From Megascapheus bottae (Eukaryota; Chordata; Mammalia; Rodentia; Geomyidae), in assembly GCA_024803745.1 (NCBI GenBank), contig JANJXV010000040.1:1431414-1495413 (forward strand): 64,000 nucleotides of DNA. Reading direction: 5' to 3'. The stretch's first letter is position 1, and each line of letters begins with the position of its first letter. Below, in pieces: positions 1 through 11,030 of the stretch. The notes beneath the pieces were generated by a model. It searched no databases, was not told the origin of the DNA, and saw only the letters and a list, made by a program, of their open reading frames with translations. The position numbers were made by a program, and so were the translations under genes.

Positions 1-296
1 AGAGGAGAAAGAGGAAGAGGAGGAAGAGAAAGAGGAGGAGGAGGAAGAGAAAGAGGAGGAGGAGGAAGAGAAAGAGGAGGAGGAGGAAGAGAAAGAGGAG
101 GAGGAGGAAGAGAAAGAGGAGAAAGAAGAAGAGGAGGAAGAGAAAGAGGAGGAGGAGGAGGAAAAGAAAGAAGAAGAGGAAGAGGAGGAAGAGAAAGAGG
201 AGGAAGAGGAGGAGAAGGAGAAAGAGGAGGAGGAGGAGGAGGAGGAGGAGGAGGAGGAGGAGGAGGAGGAGGGGCGGAGGAGGAGGAGAGAAGAAT
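1..296 (+). repeat. Polypurine tract (GAGGAA-type)
   Basis: Almost uninterrupted A/G sequence built on GAGGAGGAAGAGAAA-like units, ending in a run of GGA triplets at about 225-272. It starts before the window. Confidence 0.95.
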
Positions 297-508
297 GACA
301 GAACCACTCTAAGAGGTCACCAGGGATAGCGCTGGCATTGCTCCTCATGAGCCATACGTCCTGGATTCTGCGGGCCTGGGCTCGTGGCCATGGTCTGCCT
401 CTGCCATCTGATGGCTTCTTCTTCTTATTTGTCGGGAAGTGTGTGCTTCAAACACGCATGGGGCAGTACGTCTGTCTTCTCCATACCCACCGTTCACGGT
501 GCCCAAGA

Positions 509-737
509 GCCGGGCGCCCGCAGCTCTCGCCTAGAATCCCAGCCACTCAGGAGGCTGAGATCTGAGCATCGCGGTTCAAAGCCAGCCCAGGCAGGAAAGG
601 CCGGGAGACTCTGATCTCCAACGAACCACCAGAAAACTGGAAGTGGTGCTGTGGCTCAAGGGGTAGAGCGCCAGCCTTGAGTTGAAGAGCTCAGGGACAG
701 CGCCCAGGCCCTGAGTTCAAGTCCCAGGACCAACACA
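509..737 (+). mobile_element. SINE, 7SL/tRNA chimera
   Basis: The head resembles B1/Alu (CCCAGCCACTCAGGAGGCTG). The body is tRNA-like (GTGGCTCAAGGGGTAGAGCG then GAGTTCAAGTCCCAGGACC). A (CA)n run follows the tail directly at 743-764. Confidence 0.9.
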
Positions 738-765
738 AGTGTGCACACACACACACACACACACA

Positions 766-1345
766 GAGCAAAATTGTGCAAGTTCATTGGGCTGCAAGAC
801 ACACTATCTATGACCCTGTTGTTAAGAGAAACACGAATTCACTGGATGTACTTTCCAAAGGCTAGCTCTTCACAAGCCGGGAGAAAACAAAGGAAAGGAG
901 AAAACAGAGGAAAAGGCCTTTGTTTCTACAGGTGCCATCATTCATCTCCTGCAAATTTGCTTTTCCAGGGCAAGTATTGAGACCTGGCCCTGGCTTACTT
1001 CTCATCTTACTTTAATTTCTTTTTCTTTTCCAAGCTGTAGCTTTGTGGTTCGGGGACCGTGATAAAAAAAAGAGGCTCCCAGGCTTCTTCCCCCGTGAGA
1101 AGACTTCTTTGGAGCACGCCAGCCTCGTCTCACATGTGGCTGTGAGGTCTCAGTTCCTCAGACAGGGAGTTAAGGAAGAGGCAATGTCCTGCTTCCTACG
1201 TGAGCCTGAGCCAGTGAACCATCAGCAGAAAGTGATTAAAAGAGTCAGCTACTTTCCTGGACCCCTGAGGTCACATCTTCATAGAATCACGATTTACAAC
1301 CAACTCAGCACTTGCTGGAAGGCCCACAGGAGACCTTCACAAGAG
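766..1345. other. Unique intergenic DNA
   Basis: No repeat family recognised and no convincing reading frame. A short (AAT)n run lies at about 1349-1378, directly to its right. Confidence 0.6.
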
Positions 1346-1436
1346 CAATAATGATAATAATAATAATAATATTAATAAAACTTCATATATTTGTATTTTT
1401 CTCATAGTTCCTAAAGAATTTTGGTGTCTTATCAGA

Positions 1437-1498
1437 AAGAAGAAAGAAAGAAAGAAAGAAAGAAAGAAGAAGAAAGAAAGAAAAAGAAAGAAAGAGAA
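1437..1498 (+). repeat. (GAAA)n microsatellite
   Basis: About 60 bases of GAAA/GAAG repeats. Confidence 0.9.
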
Positions 1499-1676
1499 AC
1501 CTTATTATTCTCACTTTACAGAAGATTCTAAGTCCAAAAAAGTTTAAGTGACTTCCCAGAAAGATCATTTAGTGCCACTCTGGCCGTGTATGCTGAGCCA
1601 GGCTGAAACAATTCAGGAGATGGTGGGATGTTTGGAAGGCTTTTTATTTTTAAAACTGTAGAGAATAATTTTAAGT

Positions 1677-1880
1677 CAGGTGCCAGGGGCTCACGCCTGT
1701 CACCCCAGCTTACTCAGGACGGGGAAGTCTGAAGATTGTGGTTCAAAGCCAGCCCGGACAGGAAAGTTCGTGAGACTCTGAGCTCCAGTTAACAACCAGT
1801 CGTGGAGCTGTGGCTCAGATGGTTCAGAGTCAGCATTGGACATCAAAGCTCAGGAACAGCACCTCGGCCGTGGGCTTTAA
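1677..1880 (+). mobile_element. SINE, 7SL/tRNA chimera (diverged)
   Basis: The head CAGGGGCTCACGCCTGTCAC and the GGTTCAAAGCCAGCC junction are kept. The tRNA-like half is degraded. Confidence 0.85.
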
Positions 1881-1920
1881 AATTAAAATAAAATAGTTTG
1901 AAGTGAATATTGGAAGTATT

Positions 1921-2105
1921 TTTTTCTTTTGGTCAGTTGTGGGGCTTGAACTCAGGGCCTGGGCGCTGTCCCTGAGCTCTTCAGCTCACGGCGGGTGCTT
2001 TTTGAGCCACAGAGCCACTTCTGGTTTTCTGGTGGTTCCTTGGAGATCTTTCCTGCCCAGGCTGGCTTTGAACCGCGATCCTCAGATCTCAGCCTCGGGA
2101 GTGTT
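1921..2105 (-). mobile_element. SINE, 7SL/tRNA chimera, minus orientation
   Basis: Reads in reverse: GGGGCTTGAACTCAGGGCCT, then GGCTTTGAACCGCGATCC. It contains the exact complement of GGACAGCGCC at 1962-1971. Confidence 0.9.
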
Positions 2106-2393
2106 CTGTTCACTAGCCAATGGTCTAATCCATCTTCACTGTTTCACAAAATGATGGACCGGGAACCAATGTTTTGCCCTGGGCAGGAAGAAGGCAAGGA
2201 GAGAAAGGAAAACCTGTTTCCTGGTGCCTGTCCCCGGCCTGCTGTCACTCTGAGCCTGTGGTCTTGTGATGCTACTTCTGGTGCTTCATCTACTTTTTCC
2301 CCCTGCCGGGGTTTTTGTGGGTGCAAGAAGTGGGGGGTGAAGAGAATTTGGAAAAAGACTCCTGCCTTCCAGAAAAGGCATTTGTCAGCCCGC

Positions 2394-2660
2394 TGCTAAT
2401 TAGTCTCCATTTTGTTGGCTTTCAAGTGGCCCCGGCCCCCAATTTCCTCGATATTTTATGGTAATTCAGCATTAGAGTGGCTTTGGTTAATGGATACGGA
2501 TGGCTTCATTCGATGGGGGGGGGCGATCTGGTTTCCCTCCGCCCCCCACATTGTTAATATCTCTCTTGATATTCATCCTTTTGACACTAATCAGCAAGTA
2601 TTGATGCATTTCCATGGGAATTCCAGCTTAATCCCACATTAGCATGCCATTAGAACACCC
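2394..2660. promoter_or_regulatory. Candidate conserved non-coding element rich in homeodomain cores
   Basis: Unique, repeat-free stretch with many TAAT/ATTA cores: CTAATTAG near 2397, GTTAATGG near 2487, TTAATATC near 2557, CTAATCAG near 2586, TTAATCCC near 2630 and CATTAG twice near 2637-2650. The density stands out from the surrounding GC-rich sequence. Conservation was not tested. Confidence 0.35.
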
Positions 2661-3390
2661 CAGGCGGAGGACACTGGAAAGTCACCCGAAAGCATTACTG
2701 TCAGAGGAAAAAAATCCACGGACTGGAGTTATTCCCCCGGAGCCACAAAGGGTGAGGCCACGACTTTGATCTCATGTGGGGCTATGCTGCTCTGTAACTG
2801 CCAATAGATTGATGATCGATAGACAGACGATAGATAGACAGACAGATAATAGAATATATGTAAATATGTCTGCACACATCCAGGCACACACACACATGCG
2901 CACTTGGTCCTGTCTGTGTGTACATATGTGGCTTCCTTTAGGTTCTAGAATCCACAGGAGAGAAAATCTGCATTAACCGGGTTCCAGCCCTTCCGGTGAA
3001 GGCCTGCAGAGCCTGGACGCCCCTGGAAATCACCCCGCTGATTCTTCTTTCCCCTGCGCCCTCCAGGCCCTGGCAACTGTTTTTTTTCTTTTTGCCCTCC
3101 TAATGACCCCCTCCCTCCAGGACTCCCCTCTGCCCTGGGGGGCGGGGAATTCAGAACACGGGGGGGGGGGGGACAGTTATTTGTGGAGACAGAAGCTTAG
3201 GGAGAAAAATAGATAAATAGACAAATAAACAAACAAACAAATAAATAAATCGAAATCAATAAATTAAAAATAAGAACGTGGGCTATTAATACCCCGACAC
3301 AATAACTGCATGACCAAGTGTGAGGTGCCTTGGGCTGGACCCCTTGTGCAGAGCAGAGGGAGGGGAGGGCAGGCCCAAAATAACATTTGA
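2661..3390. other. Unique intergenic DNA with short simple repeats
   Basis: Contains a GATAGACA-type run (about 2810-2855), a poly-G run at 3161-3172 and an AAAT/AAAC run (about 3208-3252). No gene seen. Confidence 0.6.
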
Positions 3391-3394
3391 CTCC

Positions 3395-3475
3395 TGCCCT
3401 CCGCCCTCCCTCCCTCCCTCCCTCCTCCTCCCTCCTTCTCCTCCCTCCTCCTCCCCCCTCCCTCCCCCCCCCCAG
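3395..3475 (-). repeat. Polypyrimidine CCCT/CCTCCT tract
   Basis: Uninterrupted C/T run of about 80 bases. Confidence 0.9.
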
Positions 3476-3559
3476 CTGTCCTCCAGGTTCTAATAGAGTT
3501 GAACTGTATCTGAGGGGAACCCCCCCTCCCCAAAACAACAACAAAATAAACCCCACCCA

Positions 3560-3790
3560 CGAAGCCTGTGATGTCACCAGCTTCCATCTCGGCCCTGCCA
3601 CCTGCGGGACTAATTATAGAGCTGGGAGGGGATAGAAAAAGGGTTTATGAAAAGCGCAGGGAGAGGGCCGCCATGGTTTCTGGTCACCCCGCGGTCACCC
3701 CTTGGCTCAATTATCTCAGCTGTGTAGACGCCGCCACCGCTGCTGGGGGATTTGAGGGAGGGGGGGACGGAGGGGGACAGATATAGAATG
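3560..3790. promoter_or_regulatory. Candidate conserved non-coding element
   Basis: Unique block with TGATGTCACC (CRE-like) near 3570, CTAATTATAG near 3609, a GC-rich GCCGCCATGG near 3667 and CAATTATCTCAGCTG near 3709. It lacks SINE or simple-repeat character and resembles a developmental enhancer in motif mix only. There is no conservation evidence. Confidence 0.3.
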
Positions 3791-3989
3791 TGCTGGAATG
3801 CGATGAGGTCACACGCTGGCCTCTCTGGGGAAGGAAAGTGGGGATGCCATGGACGAGGCAGGGTTTCAACACCCCCCACCCCTGGGAGGGTCTCCTGTCA
3901 CTTCTGTCCCTCCCCCTCCATCCTGAGAGGGCCCACCTTTATCATTATTATCATTATTATTATCTTATTACTATAGTGTATTTTTAAAA

Positions 3990-4075
3990 TGTATATTATA
4001 ACAGGCTTGGGATTTGAACTCAGGGCCTCACACCTGGCAGGGCCATTTCACCACTTGAACCACACACACCTACTT
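3990..4075 (-). mobile_element. SINE fragment (tRNA-like part)
   Basis: GGATTTGAACTCAGGGCCTC and CACTTGAACCACA match the reversed tRNA-like body. No 7SL part is present. Confidence 0.5.
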
Positions 4076-4199
4076 TCTCGTTTATTTGTTTATTTATTTT
4101 TATTTGGCTTTCTTGGGGGGTCCTTTCTCCCACGGTAGTGTGGAATTGCAGTCGACAGTGTTCTGGGTCTTCTGAAATCTTTTACTTTTTCTCTTCTGT

Positions 4200-4278
4200 T
4201 TTTCACTCCTTCCTTTCTTCCTTCCCTCCCTCCCTCCTTCCTTTCTTCCTTCCTTCCTTCCTTCCATTTCTCTCCCCC
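4200..4278 (-). repeat. (CCTT)n pyrimidine tract
   Basis: CCTT/CCCT repeats with little interruption. Confidence 0.9.
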
Positions 4279-4510
4279 CCCACACCAGCTTTCCCCCCGG
4301 AACCCCAATGTCAGGCGACCCTCAGAAGCCCCTGCTCTTGCTGCAGAAGGCATCTTGAGATACAGCAGAGGAGAAGGTTCTGGAAGCCGCAGGCGGGAGG
4401 GGGCAGATGAGTGGGAGAGGAGAGGGAGGATGGCAGTTCACCACCCCTCCAATCAGCCAATTTGGAGGCCATTGTTTAGTTACTTGTTATTATTATTCTC
4501 ATCAGCATTA

Positions 4511-4718
4511 CTTTGTCCGTTGCGGGGCTTGAACCCCGGGCTGGGCGCTGTCCCTGAGCTCTTCCAGCTCAAGGCTGAGCCACAGCTCCACTTGCCGTGT
4601 TCTGGTGGTTCACGGGCGGTCAGAGCCTTTCCTGCCCAGGCTGGCTTGGAACCGCGATCCTCAGATCTCAGCCTGCCGGGAAGCGGGGAGGACAGGCGGG
4701 AGCCACCAATGCCCGGCT
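4511..4718 (-). mobile_element. SINE, 7SL/tRNA chimera, minus orientation
   Basis: Reversed tRNA-like body, then GGCTTGGAACCGCGATCC and GGGAGCCACCAATGCCCGGC. It carries the complement of GGACAGCGCC at 4544-4553. Confidence 0.9.
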
Positions 4719-4954
4719 AATAATTGCTATGATTACGTGGGACAGGCGGGTGACACACGTCCTAGGGGCACGGCTGAAGGGCGCGTCACAGCCAGAGGTA
4801 GAAGAAGCATCCCGCTGATGTGCTAGCATGGGGGCAGCTCTGTCCGTCCCCCCTTCTCCCCCCACCCCTGCAGGAGCGCCCTGGGTTGGAACTTTTACTC
4901 AAGAAGCATTTGGAAGACATGGACGAAACTCACCATCCCTCCATCCTTGTCCTG

Positions 4955-5588
4955 AGAGACAGACAGACAGACAGACAGAAAGAGACAGACAGAAAGACAG
5001 AGACAGAGACAGACACAGAGAGTCAGAGGAGACAGAAACAGAGGCAGAGACAGACAGACAGACAGACAGAAAGAGAGAGACAGAGAGACAGAGAGACAGA
5101 GAGAGTCAGAGGAGACAGAGACAGAGAAACAGAGGCAGAGAGAGAGACAGACAAAGACAGAGACAGACAGAAAGAGAGAGACAGAGACAGAGAGACACAG
5201 AGAATCATAGGAGACAGAGACAGAGAAACAGAGGTAGAGAGAAAGAGACAGACAGACAGACAGAGACAGAGACAGACAGAAAGAGAGAGACAGAGACAGA
5301 GAGACACAGAGAATCATAGGAGACAGAGACAGAGAAACAGAGGTAGAGAGAAAGAGACAGACAGACAGACAGAGACAGAGAAAGAAAGACAGAGACAGAC
5401 AGACAGAGAGAGAAAGACAGAGACAGAGAGACATAGAGAGTCAGAGGAGACAGAGACAGAGAAAGAGACAGAGACAGAGACAGAGACAGAGAGGCAGAGG
5501 AGACAGAGATGGAGAGACAGAGGCAGAGAGGAAGAGGGAGAGAGAGGGAGAGAGAGGGAGAGAGAGGGAGAGAGAGGGAGAGAGATGC
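4955..5588 (+). repeat. Cryptically simple GACAGA/GAGA repeat block
   Basis: Over 600 bases of GACA, GAGA and GAAA words. A longer segment containing AGAATCATAG is duplicated with an offset of about 109 bases (5201 and 5310). The long open frames on both strands here are by-products of the missing T on the plus strand. Confidence 0.95.
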
Positions 5589-5590
5589 AA

Positions 5591-5764
5591 TAACGGCCTT
5601 GCCTTCAGGTCGCGGCCCCTCCACGTCGTGGAGCCGATGGCTCAGATGACAGCCCATGGCCCTGGTCCAACTCTCTGCCGTCCCCTCTCCCCACGCCATT
5701 TCTCTCTGCCTGCCAATTTGTGCATCCGCCCTTCGCCACAGGTGGAGAAGGGGCCTGCCGCTGC

Positions 5765-5804
<40 letters not shown>

Positions 5805-6255
5805 GAAGATCTCGGGGTGTGGTGGGATTGTTTTTGGGGGGAGGGAAGGGGTGCGGGCTGGGAGGTGGGGAGGGAAGGGAGGAAGAATGGGGACAGGCCA
5901 GGTTAGGGCCTGGGGTGGAGACGCTTGGAGGTTGGTGTCAGGAGCTGCTTCGAACCTGCCGGGCCTGCCAGCGGGCCCAGATGGCCTCGAACCTGCTGAT
6001 CTTGCTGAAAATTGATTTTGGAGGCCGAGTGGGAGTCGGGGGGGGGGGAGGAGGGGGTAAAGGGCTGCAGGGCAGGGGAGGGGGGAGGAGGGAAGCAGCG
6101 CTGCCAAAATGGGGAGGGGACTGGGCAGGATTTGATAAAGACACTCGGAAGTCCCGAGCAGACAGGCTGAGGGTCTTTCTCTCCCCCCCTCCATCCCGTC
6201 CCCCCCACACCACCCAGATTGCTGACTCTGAATCCTCTCCATTGATGATTTAGCA
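5591..6255. other. Unique intergenic DNA with a (TGTC)n run
   Basis: (CTGT)n occupies about 5765-5803. The rest is GC-rich unique sequence with a poly-G run near 6040. No gene seen. Confidence 0.6.
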
Positions 6256-6478
6256 CAGTGCCAGTCGTGGTGTTTTGAACCCAGGGCCTGGCCACTGTCC
6301 CCCAGCTTTGACGCTCAAGGGTGGTGGCGCTTTACCACTTGAACCACAGCTCCACGTCTGGTTTTCTGGGGGTTCATTGGAGATCAGAGTCTCATGGACT
6401 TTCCTGCCCAGGCTGGCTTTGAACCACGATCCTCAGATCTTAGCCTGGGGTGACCGGTGGGGGAACCACCAGTGCGCC
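6256..6478 (-). mobile_element. SINE, 7SL/tRNA chimera, minus orientation
   Basis: GGTGTTTTGAACCCAGGGCC through GGCTTTGAACCACGATCC to the reversed head. Confidence 0.85.
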
Positions 6479-6559
6479 GAGATTTTTCTTTAATCTGGAG
6501 ATTTACTTGAGTCTCGTTCTATTGGTGAACTCTGCAGTCATTCTTGGAATTGAGAAGGT

Positions 6560-6896
6560 GATGGGGGGGAGAGCAAGGAGAAGTTGAGGAAGGGGGAGAG
6601 GAGGTGAGCGAGAGGAGGGGGAGACAGTAGAGAGAGGAGAGAGGGAGAAGGGAGAGTGGAGAGGGGAGAGAGGAAAGAAGAGAGGGGCTGAGAGAGAGGC
6701 GAGAAGGGGTAGAGAGGAGAGAGAGAAGAGAGGGAGAGGGGAAGACAGGAGAGGGGAGAGGGCAGACAGGGAGATGGAGCAGGAGAGAGAAGAGAGAGGA
6801 AGAGGGAGGGGAGAGGGGAGAGAAGGAAAGGGAGGAGGGAGAGAGGACAGAGGAGAGAGGGGAGAGCGGGGGAGAGCAGGGAGAGGGAGAGAGATG
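6560..6896 (+). repeat. GA/GGAG-rich purine tract
   Basis: About 340 bases of GGAGAGAG-type sequence with a few pyrimidines. Confidence 0.9.
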
Positions 6897-7025
6897 GCTG
6901 CGGCTATTATTCATGGACAGAGAGGGGAAGAGGCAGCCAATTTGGAAAAGACTCAGAGCGAGGGGAACAGTGCTCACTCTGGCTGTGACATGATGAAGTC
7001 AAAATGACTTCCAAAAGGAGCTGCA
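6890..7025. promoter_or_regulatory. Candidate conserved non-coding element
   Basis: A short unique block just after the purine tract with GGCTATTATTCATGG, CAGCCAATTTGG, TGACATGATGAAGTC and GCAGTTATGACAGCC. It is repeat-free between two low-complexity tracts. Speculative. Confidence 0.25.
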
Positions 7026-7565
7026 GTTATGACAGCCACCTTCCCTGGGGGGGGGGGGCAGGCTGAGATTTCTTCTTCTTTTTTAACTTGGAGAGCCAAG
7101 ACCAGATTTAGCTTTTCTGCCCAGCCGGGGTTGGGGAGGGGGGGGAGGGCAGGAAAGAAAGATCCCCCCCCACCACCCGCTCCCCTCACCCCTCTTGGAA
7201 ATCATTCCAAGCCAAGAAGGGAAAGTTGGCTGAAAGTGGGGTTTGTGGTGGAGGGGATTGTGGGGGGCAGAGCCTGGATGAGGGGGACGTCAGGGAAGCC
7301 AGGAGACTCGACCCCCCCACACACACACTTCTCAGGGGTGGCCGGGCTGTGGGGGTGTCGTGGTGGAAAATAGATGGAATGACATCACAGCCAAAGCTGG
7401 GGTGTCGGAAGTTTCCAGAGCCACGTCAGTGGCTGACGTGACGTGACAATGATGGATGGGGCAAAAGTACCCAGCGGAACCCAGCACTGCAGTACCCAGG
7501 TACCCAGCGCCCAGCAAAGCCTCCTGCAAGACCGGGAACATTGCCTTTATTATCCCACCAGGGAG

Positions 7566-7568
<3 letters not shown>
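7026..7568. other. Unique GC-rich intergenic DNA
   Basis: Several poly-G or poly-C runs. A local TACCCAG(C/G) duplication lies at about 7469-7512. No gene seen. Confidence 0.55.

Positions 7569-7569
<1 letters not shown>

Positions 7570-7603
<34 letters not shown>
7570..7603 (+). repeat. (TG)n then (CG)n microsatellite
   Basis: Dinucleotide run, GCGCGCGCG at its right end (about 7602-7610), abutting the tail of a minus-strand SINE. Confidence 0.95.
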
Positions 7604-7611
<8 letters not shown>

Positions 7612-7612
<1 letters not shown>

Positions 7613-7840
7613 CTCACTGGGGATCGAACTCAGGGACCCACGTGCCATCCCTGACCTGTTTTGCTCACAGCTGGCGCTCTACCACTTGAACCACAGCTCC
7701 ACTTCTGGCTTTTTGACAGCTCACAGGAGAGGAGAGCCTCAGAAACTTTCCTTTCTCCCCCCCTCCCCAACTCCCTCCAGGCTGGCTTTGAACCCTGATC
7801 CGTAAGCCTCCTGGATGAGCTACAAAGACCACAGACTGAG
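7612..7840 (-). mobile_element. SINE, 7SL/tRNA chimera, minus orientation
   Basis: GGATCGAACTCAGGGACCC, CACTTGAACCACAGCTCCAC and GGCTTTGAACCCTGATCC are in order. It has small internal insertions. Confidence 0.85.
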
Positions 7841-8845
7841 ATCTTGTGTTTCTGTTTTGTTTTTAAGGCCAGTCCTGCATTTGTAAAGACTCAGGCTGGT
7901 TGAGTGACTTTACAACCTCCGAGGGCTTTCGGGGAAAGCCTTGGCTGGCTTTGCTGCCCCCCACCCCCGGCTCAGTCCCCAAGAAAACACCCATCTCCTT
8001 CTCCCAAGGACAAGCCGACCCCATCACGCCCTTCTTCTCCTCTCCCCTCTCCAGGCTGGCTTTCTCTGATCCCAGAGAAGAGAGGGGGGTCCAGCCAGGC
8101 ACAGGGCCTGGCATCCAGGCGGGAGAGGCTGTGTCCTCGACTGACCTCGTGAAACTCACTCACCAGCTCAAAATACGGGGTGCCAGGGCCAGGAAGGTGG
8201 AGGACCCAATGGGGAATGTCGGGGAGTAGGACAAGAACAAAAGAGATTCGAGGGACATTCTGCTTGGCTTCAGAAACGGAGGTTCTTGCAGGCGGTTCTC
8301 CCTGGGACTGTGCGTGTGTGCGTGTGTGTGTGTGTGTGTGTGTGACAAACCCTCAAGACTGAATGCCAGCCAGGCTGCCCTCTCCGCCTAACAGCTTTAC
8401 TTGCCAGTCGGGAGGCTGGCAGGGGCAGGGCCCCTCTCTGAGTTTCCTGGCACGGTTGGCCTTCTCTGCGTCGAGGGCTTTCTCTGGCACAGGAACTGGG
8501 CAAAGCTCCAGGAACAAAGACCCGGAGCTGGGGTTGGGCTGGAGTTCCAGTTGGCTCATCCTGTGCCCGGGGCCTTCACACCTGAGCCCCAAACAAGCCT
8601 GTCCTCGTCCCCCCAGCCTCCCCGGTCAACTCACCCCGGGCTCCCGGGGCCTGTTTCCTGTGCGTCTCTCCTGTTTCCTCCCCGCCTCAGCCCGGCCCCG
8701 CTGACCCTGCAAGGGTCCTTTCTTTCCTGCCTCCTTCCTGCTTTCCCTTCAGCCTCCTGCATGGCAGTCTGGTCATGGCCTCAGGACTGACCTAGCAGAA
8801 GGTACTGTATGCTCAAGGTACCTCTTCCTGAAACTATGGATGCTT
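7841..8845. other. Unique intergenic DNA with one (TG)n run
   Basis: (TG)n at about 8310-8343. The rest is GC-rich with no recognisable repeat or exon. Confidence 0.6.
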
Positions 8846-8847
8846 TG

Positions 8848-8918
8848 GGGAGAGAGAGAGAGGGAGAGAAAGAAAGAGAGGGAGGGAGAGAGAGGGGGGA
8901 GAGGGAGGGAGGGAGAAA
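8848..8918 (+). repeat. GA-rich purine tract
   Basis: GAGA/GGGA repeats, about 70 bases. Confidence 0.9.
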
Positions 8919-8921
8919 ACT

Positions 8922-9148
8922 GAGCCAGGAGCTGGTGGTTCACCTCTGCCAACCCAGATATGCAGGAGCTGAGATCTGAGAATCACAGTTCAAAGCCAGC
9001 CCAGGCAGGAAAATCCCTGAGTCTCCTATCTCCAGCCAGCTAGCAGAAAACTGCAAGTGGTGCTGTGGCTCAAGTGGTAGAGCACCAGCCATGAACAGAA
9101 GAGCTCAGGGACAGCGCCCAGGCCCTGAGTTCAAGCCCCAGGACTGAG
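8922..9148 (+). mobile_element. SINE, 7SL/tRNA chimera
   Basis: Near-complete copy with both halves. GGACAGCGCC is exact at 9109-9118. Confidence 0.92.
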
Positions 9149-9225
9149 AGAACCATAAAATAAGAGTCTGTCAATAAATTTTATCATCAGAGCCTGCCAG
9201 AGATGTTGTATTTCCCGATTCTGCA

Positions 9226-9252
9226 TTCGTGTGTGTGTGTGTGTGTGTGTGT
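9226..9252 (+). repeat. (TG)n microsatellite
   Basis: Pure dinucleotide run at the tail end of the next minus-strand SINE. Confidence 0.9.
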
Positions 9253-9456
9253 GCTGGCCCTGGGGCCTGAGCTCAGAGCCTGGGTGCCCTCCCTGAGCTT
9301 TCTTGCTCAAGGCTACAGCTCCAACTCCCAGTTTTCTAGTGGTTCATTGGAGATCAGAGTCTCGCAGACTTTCCTGCCCAGGCTGGTTTTGAACCCCGAA
9401 CCTCAGATCTCAGCCTCCTGAGTAGCTGGAACGACAGGCACGAGTCACTGGCACTC
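9253..9456 (-). mobile_element. SINE, 7SL/tRNA chimera, minus orientation
   Basis: Reversed body and head, ending GGAACGACAGGCACGAGTCA. Confidence 0.9.
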
Positions 9457-9549
9457 AGAGATTGATTTTTTCTTTTAATATTGAGAGTTATTTGATTCCC
9501 ATCCTATCAGTGAACTTTGCAGTGATTCTCGGCATTGAGTAGGTGAGGA

Positions 9550-9552
<3 letters not shown>

Positions 9553-9634
<82 letters not shown>

Positions 9635-9642
9635 GAGAGAAG
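9553..9642 (+). repeat. (GA)n microsatellite
   Basis: About 44 GA units with one GG interruption. Confidence 0.97.
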
Positions 9643-10149
9643 GATGGGGGGCAGGGAGAGAGGGAGGATTCTGAGCTTCTCTCTTTTCTGAGTTCAGTGT
9701 TTTCGGAAGGAAATAAAGAAAGGAAAAAGAATCCTCTCCTCTCCTCCATCTCAGGAAGCCGGGATGGCCTGGAGCCAGAGCCATTTGGCAGGTCTTCAGC
9801 CAGCTCAGCAAGACTGACAAGGCCAGCGGTGGCCGAGGGGTGACAGAGAAAGCAGGGCAGGAGTGGGGTACAGATTGCTCATGCTGGGCCATTGGCAAAG
9901 GCACCCTCAAAGGCAGAACCCAGGTTCATTGATGGAGACAGATGGGGAGCCAGAGAAGGGAGGGCTTGCCTCCATTAAGAGATCAGATTCTGCCTCATTG
10001 TTTAGATGAGTGACTACTAACTACCTGGGCTGTCCTTGGGCTAGCCTCGGGGTCTGTATGAGAATCTGGCCTCCTATACAGAGGTCAAAGTGGCATCAGG
10101 TCTTTCAGGGCCTCTGCTGTCACCCTGAGGTCACAGGTCAGAGTCTGTG

Positions 10150-10150
<1 letters not shown>
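9643..10150. other. Unique intergenic DNA
   Basis: No repeat and no coding signal seen. Confidence 0.55.
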
Positions 10151-10209
<59 letters not shown>

Positions 10210-10210
10210 T
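10151..10210 (+). repeat. (CA)n microsatellite
   Basis: About 29 units with one AA interruption near its end. Confidence 0.97.
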
Positions 10211-10261
10211 CACTCCCTGGCCCTAACTGAACACTAATTCTGACTATAAAAATAAAAATAC

Positions 10262-10490
10262 ACCTGGTACTGGTGATACACCTCTCATCCCAGCGACTCA
10301 AGAGGCTGAGATCTGAGGATCGCGGTTCAAAGCCAGCCCGGGCAGGAAAGTCTGTGAGACTCCTATATTCAATGTACCACCAGAAAACCAGAAGCGGGAC
10401 TATGGTTCATAGTGGTAGAGCCCCCAGCCTTGAATGAGAAGAGCTCAGGGACAGCACCGAGGTTCTGAGTTCGAGCCCTTGGACAGGAAT
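10262..10490 (+). mobile_element. SINE, 7SL/tRNA chimera
   Basis: Both halves present. The REST-half-like word is mutated to GGACAGCACC. Confidence 0.9.
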
Positions 10491-11030
10491 AATAAATAAA
10501 AATTTAAAAAAACCTCAGATATTCTTAGAGGATTTCAATGGCTACATGCTTACAACCATGCAACAACAATGTTTATTGAAATGAACTCCAAGAGGGGCGT
10601 GTGTGTGTGTGTGTGTGTGTGTGTACTGTTTGCAGTTCTTTGTTTTGCCTTTGGTTTATTCCACATTGTCACTGTGTTGGATTTCTGTGCTCTTCGTCTT
10701 GTGTCTTGTGTATAAGTTTGTCTGACTTGGGGGAGGCGAGAGAATCATTTCAGTGCTCAGTCTTCTGAGGAGTTAGGATGACAGGCTCAAATCCTTCATT
10801 TCTCTGGAGCCTCGGAAAACACAGGCATCTCCATCGGTTCCGTGGTGACACCAGCAGACTAGATCCTAGGACAGGCTGATTCGGTCTAAAGGTGTGAGTC
10901 TTGCAACTAACTTGGACTCTGTCTGTCTGTCTGTCTCTCTGTGTGTATGTGCAGGTATGTGAGCCATCTTGAACCACCCTCTGTAGCGTGGTGGCAGTTC
11001 TCTCCCTCAGTCTCCTCTTTTGTTGTTGTT
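10491..11030. other. Unique intergenic DNA with a (TG)n run
   Basis: (TG)n at about 10600-10624 and (TGTC)n at about 10918-10935. No gene seen. Confidence 0.55.

Noticed and set aside
4820..6242. Arg/Thr/Glu-rich frame on plus and Leu/Ser-rich frame on minus
   Set aside because: Low-complexity GACAGA/GAGA DNA without stops. Composition follows the repeat and runs into unrelated flanks.
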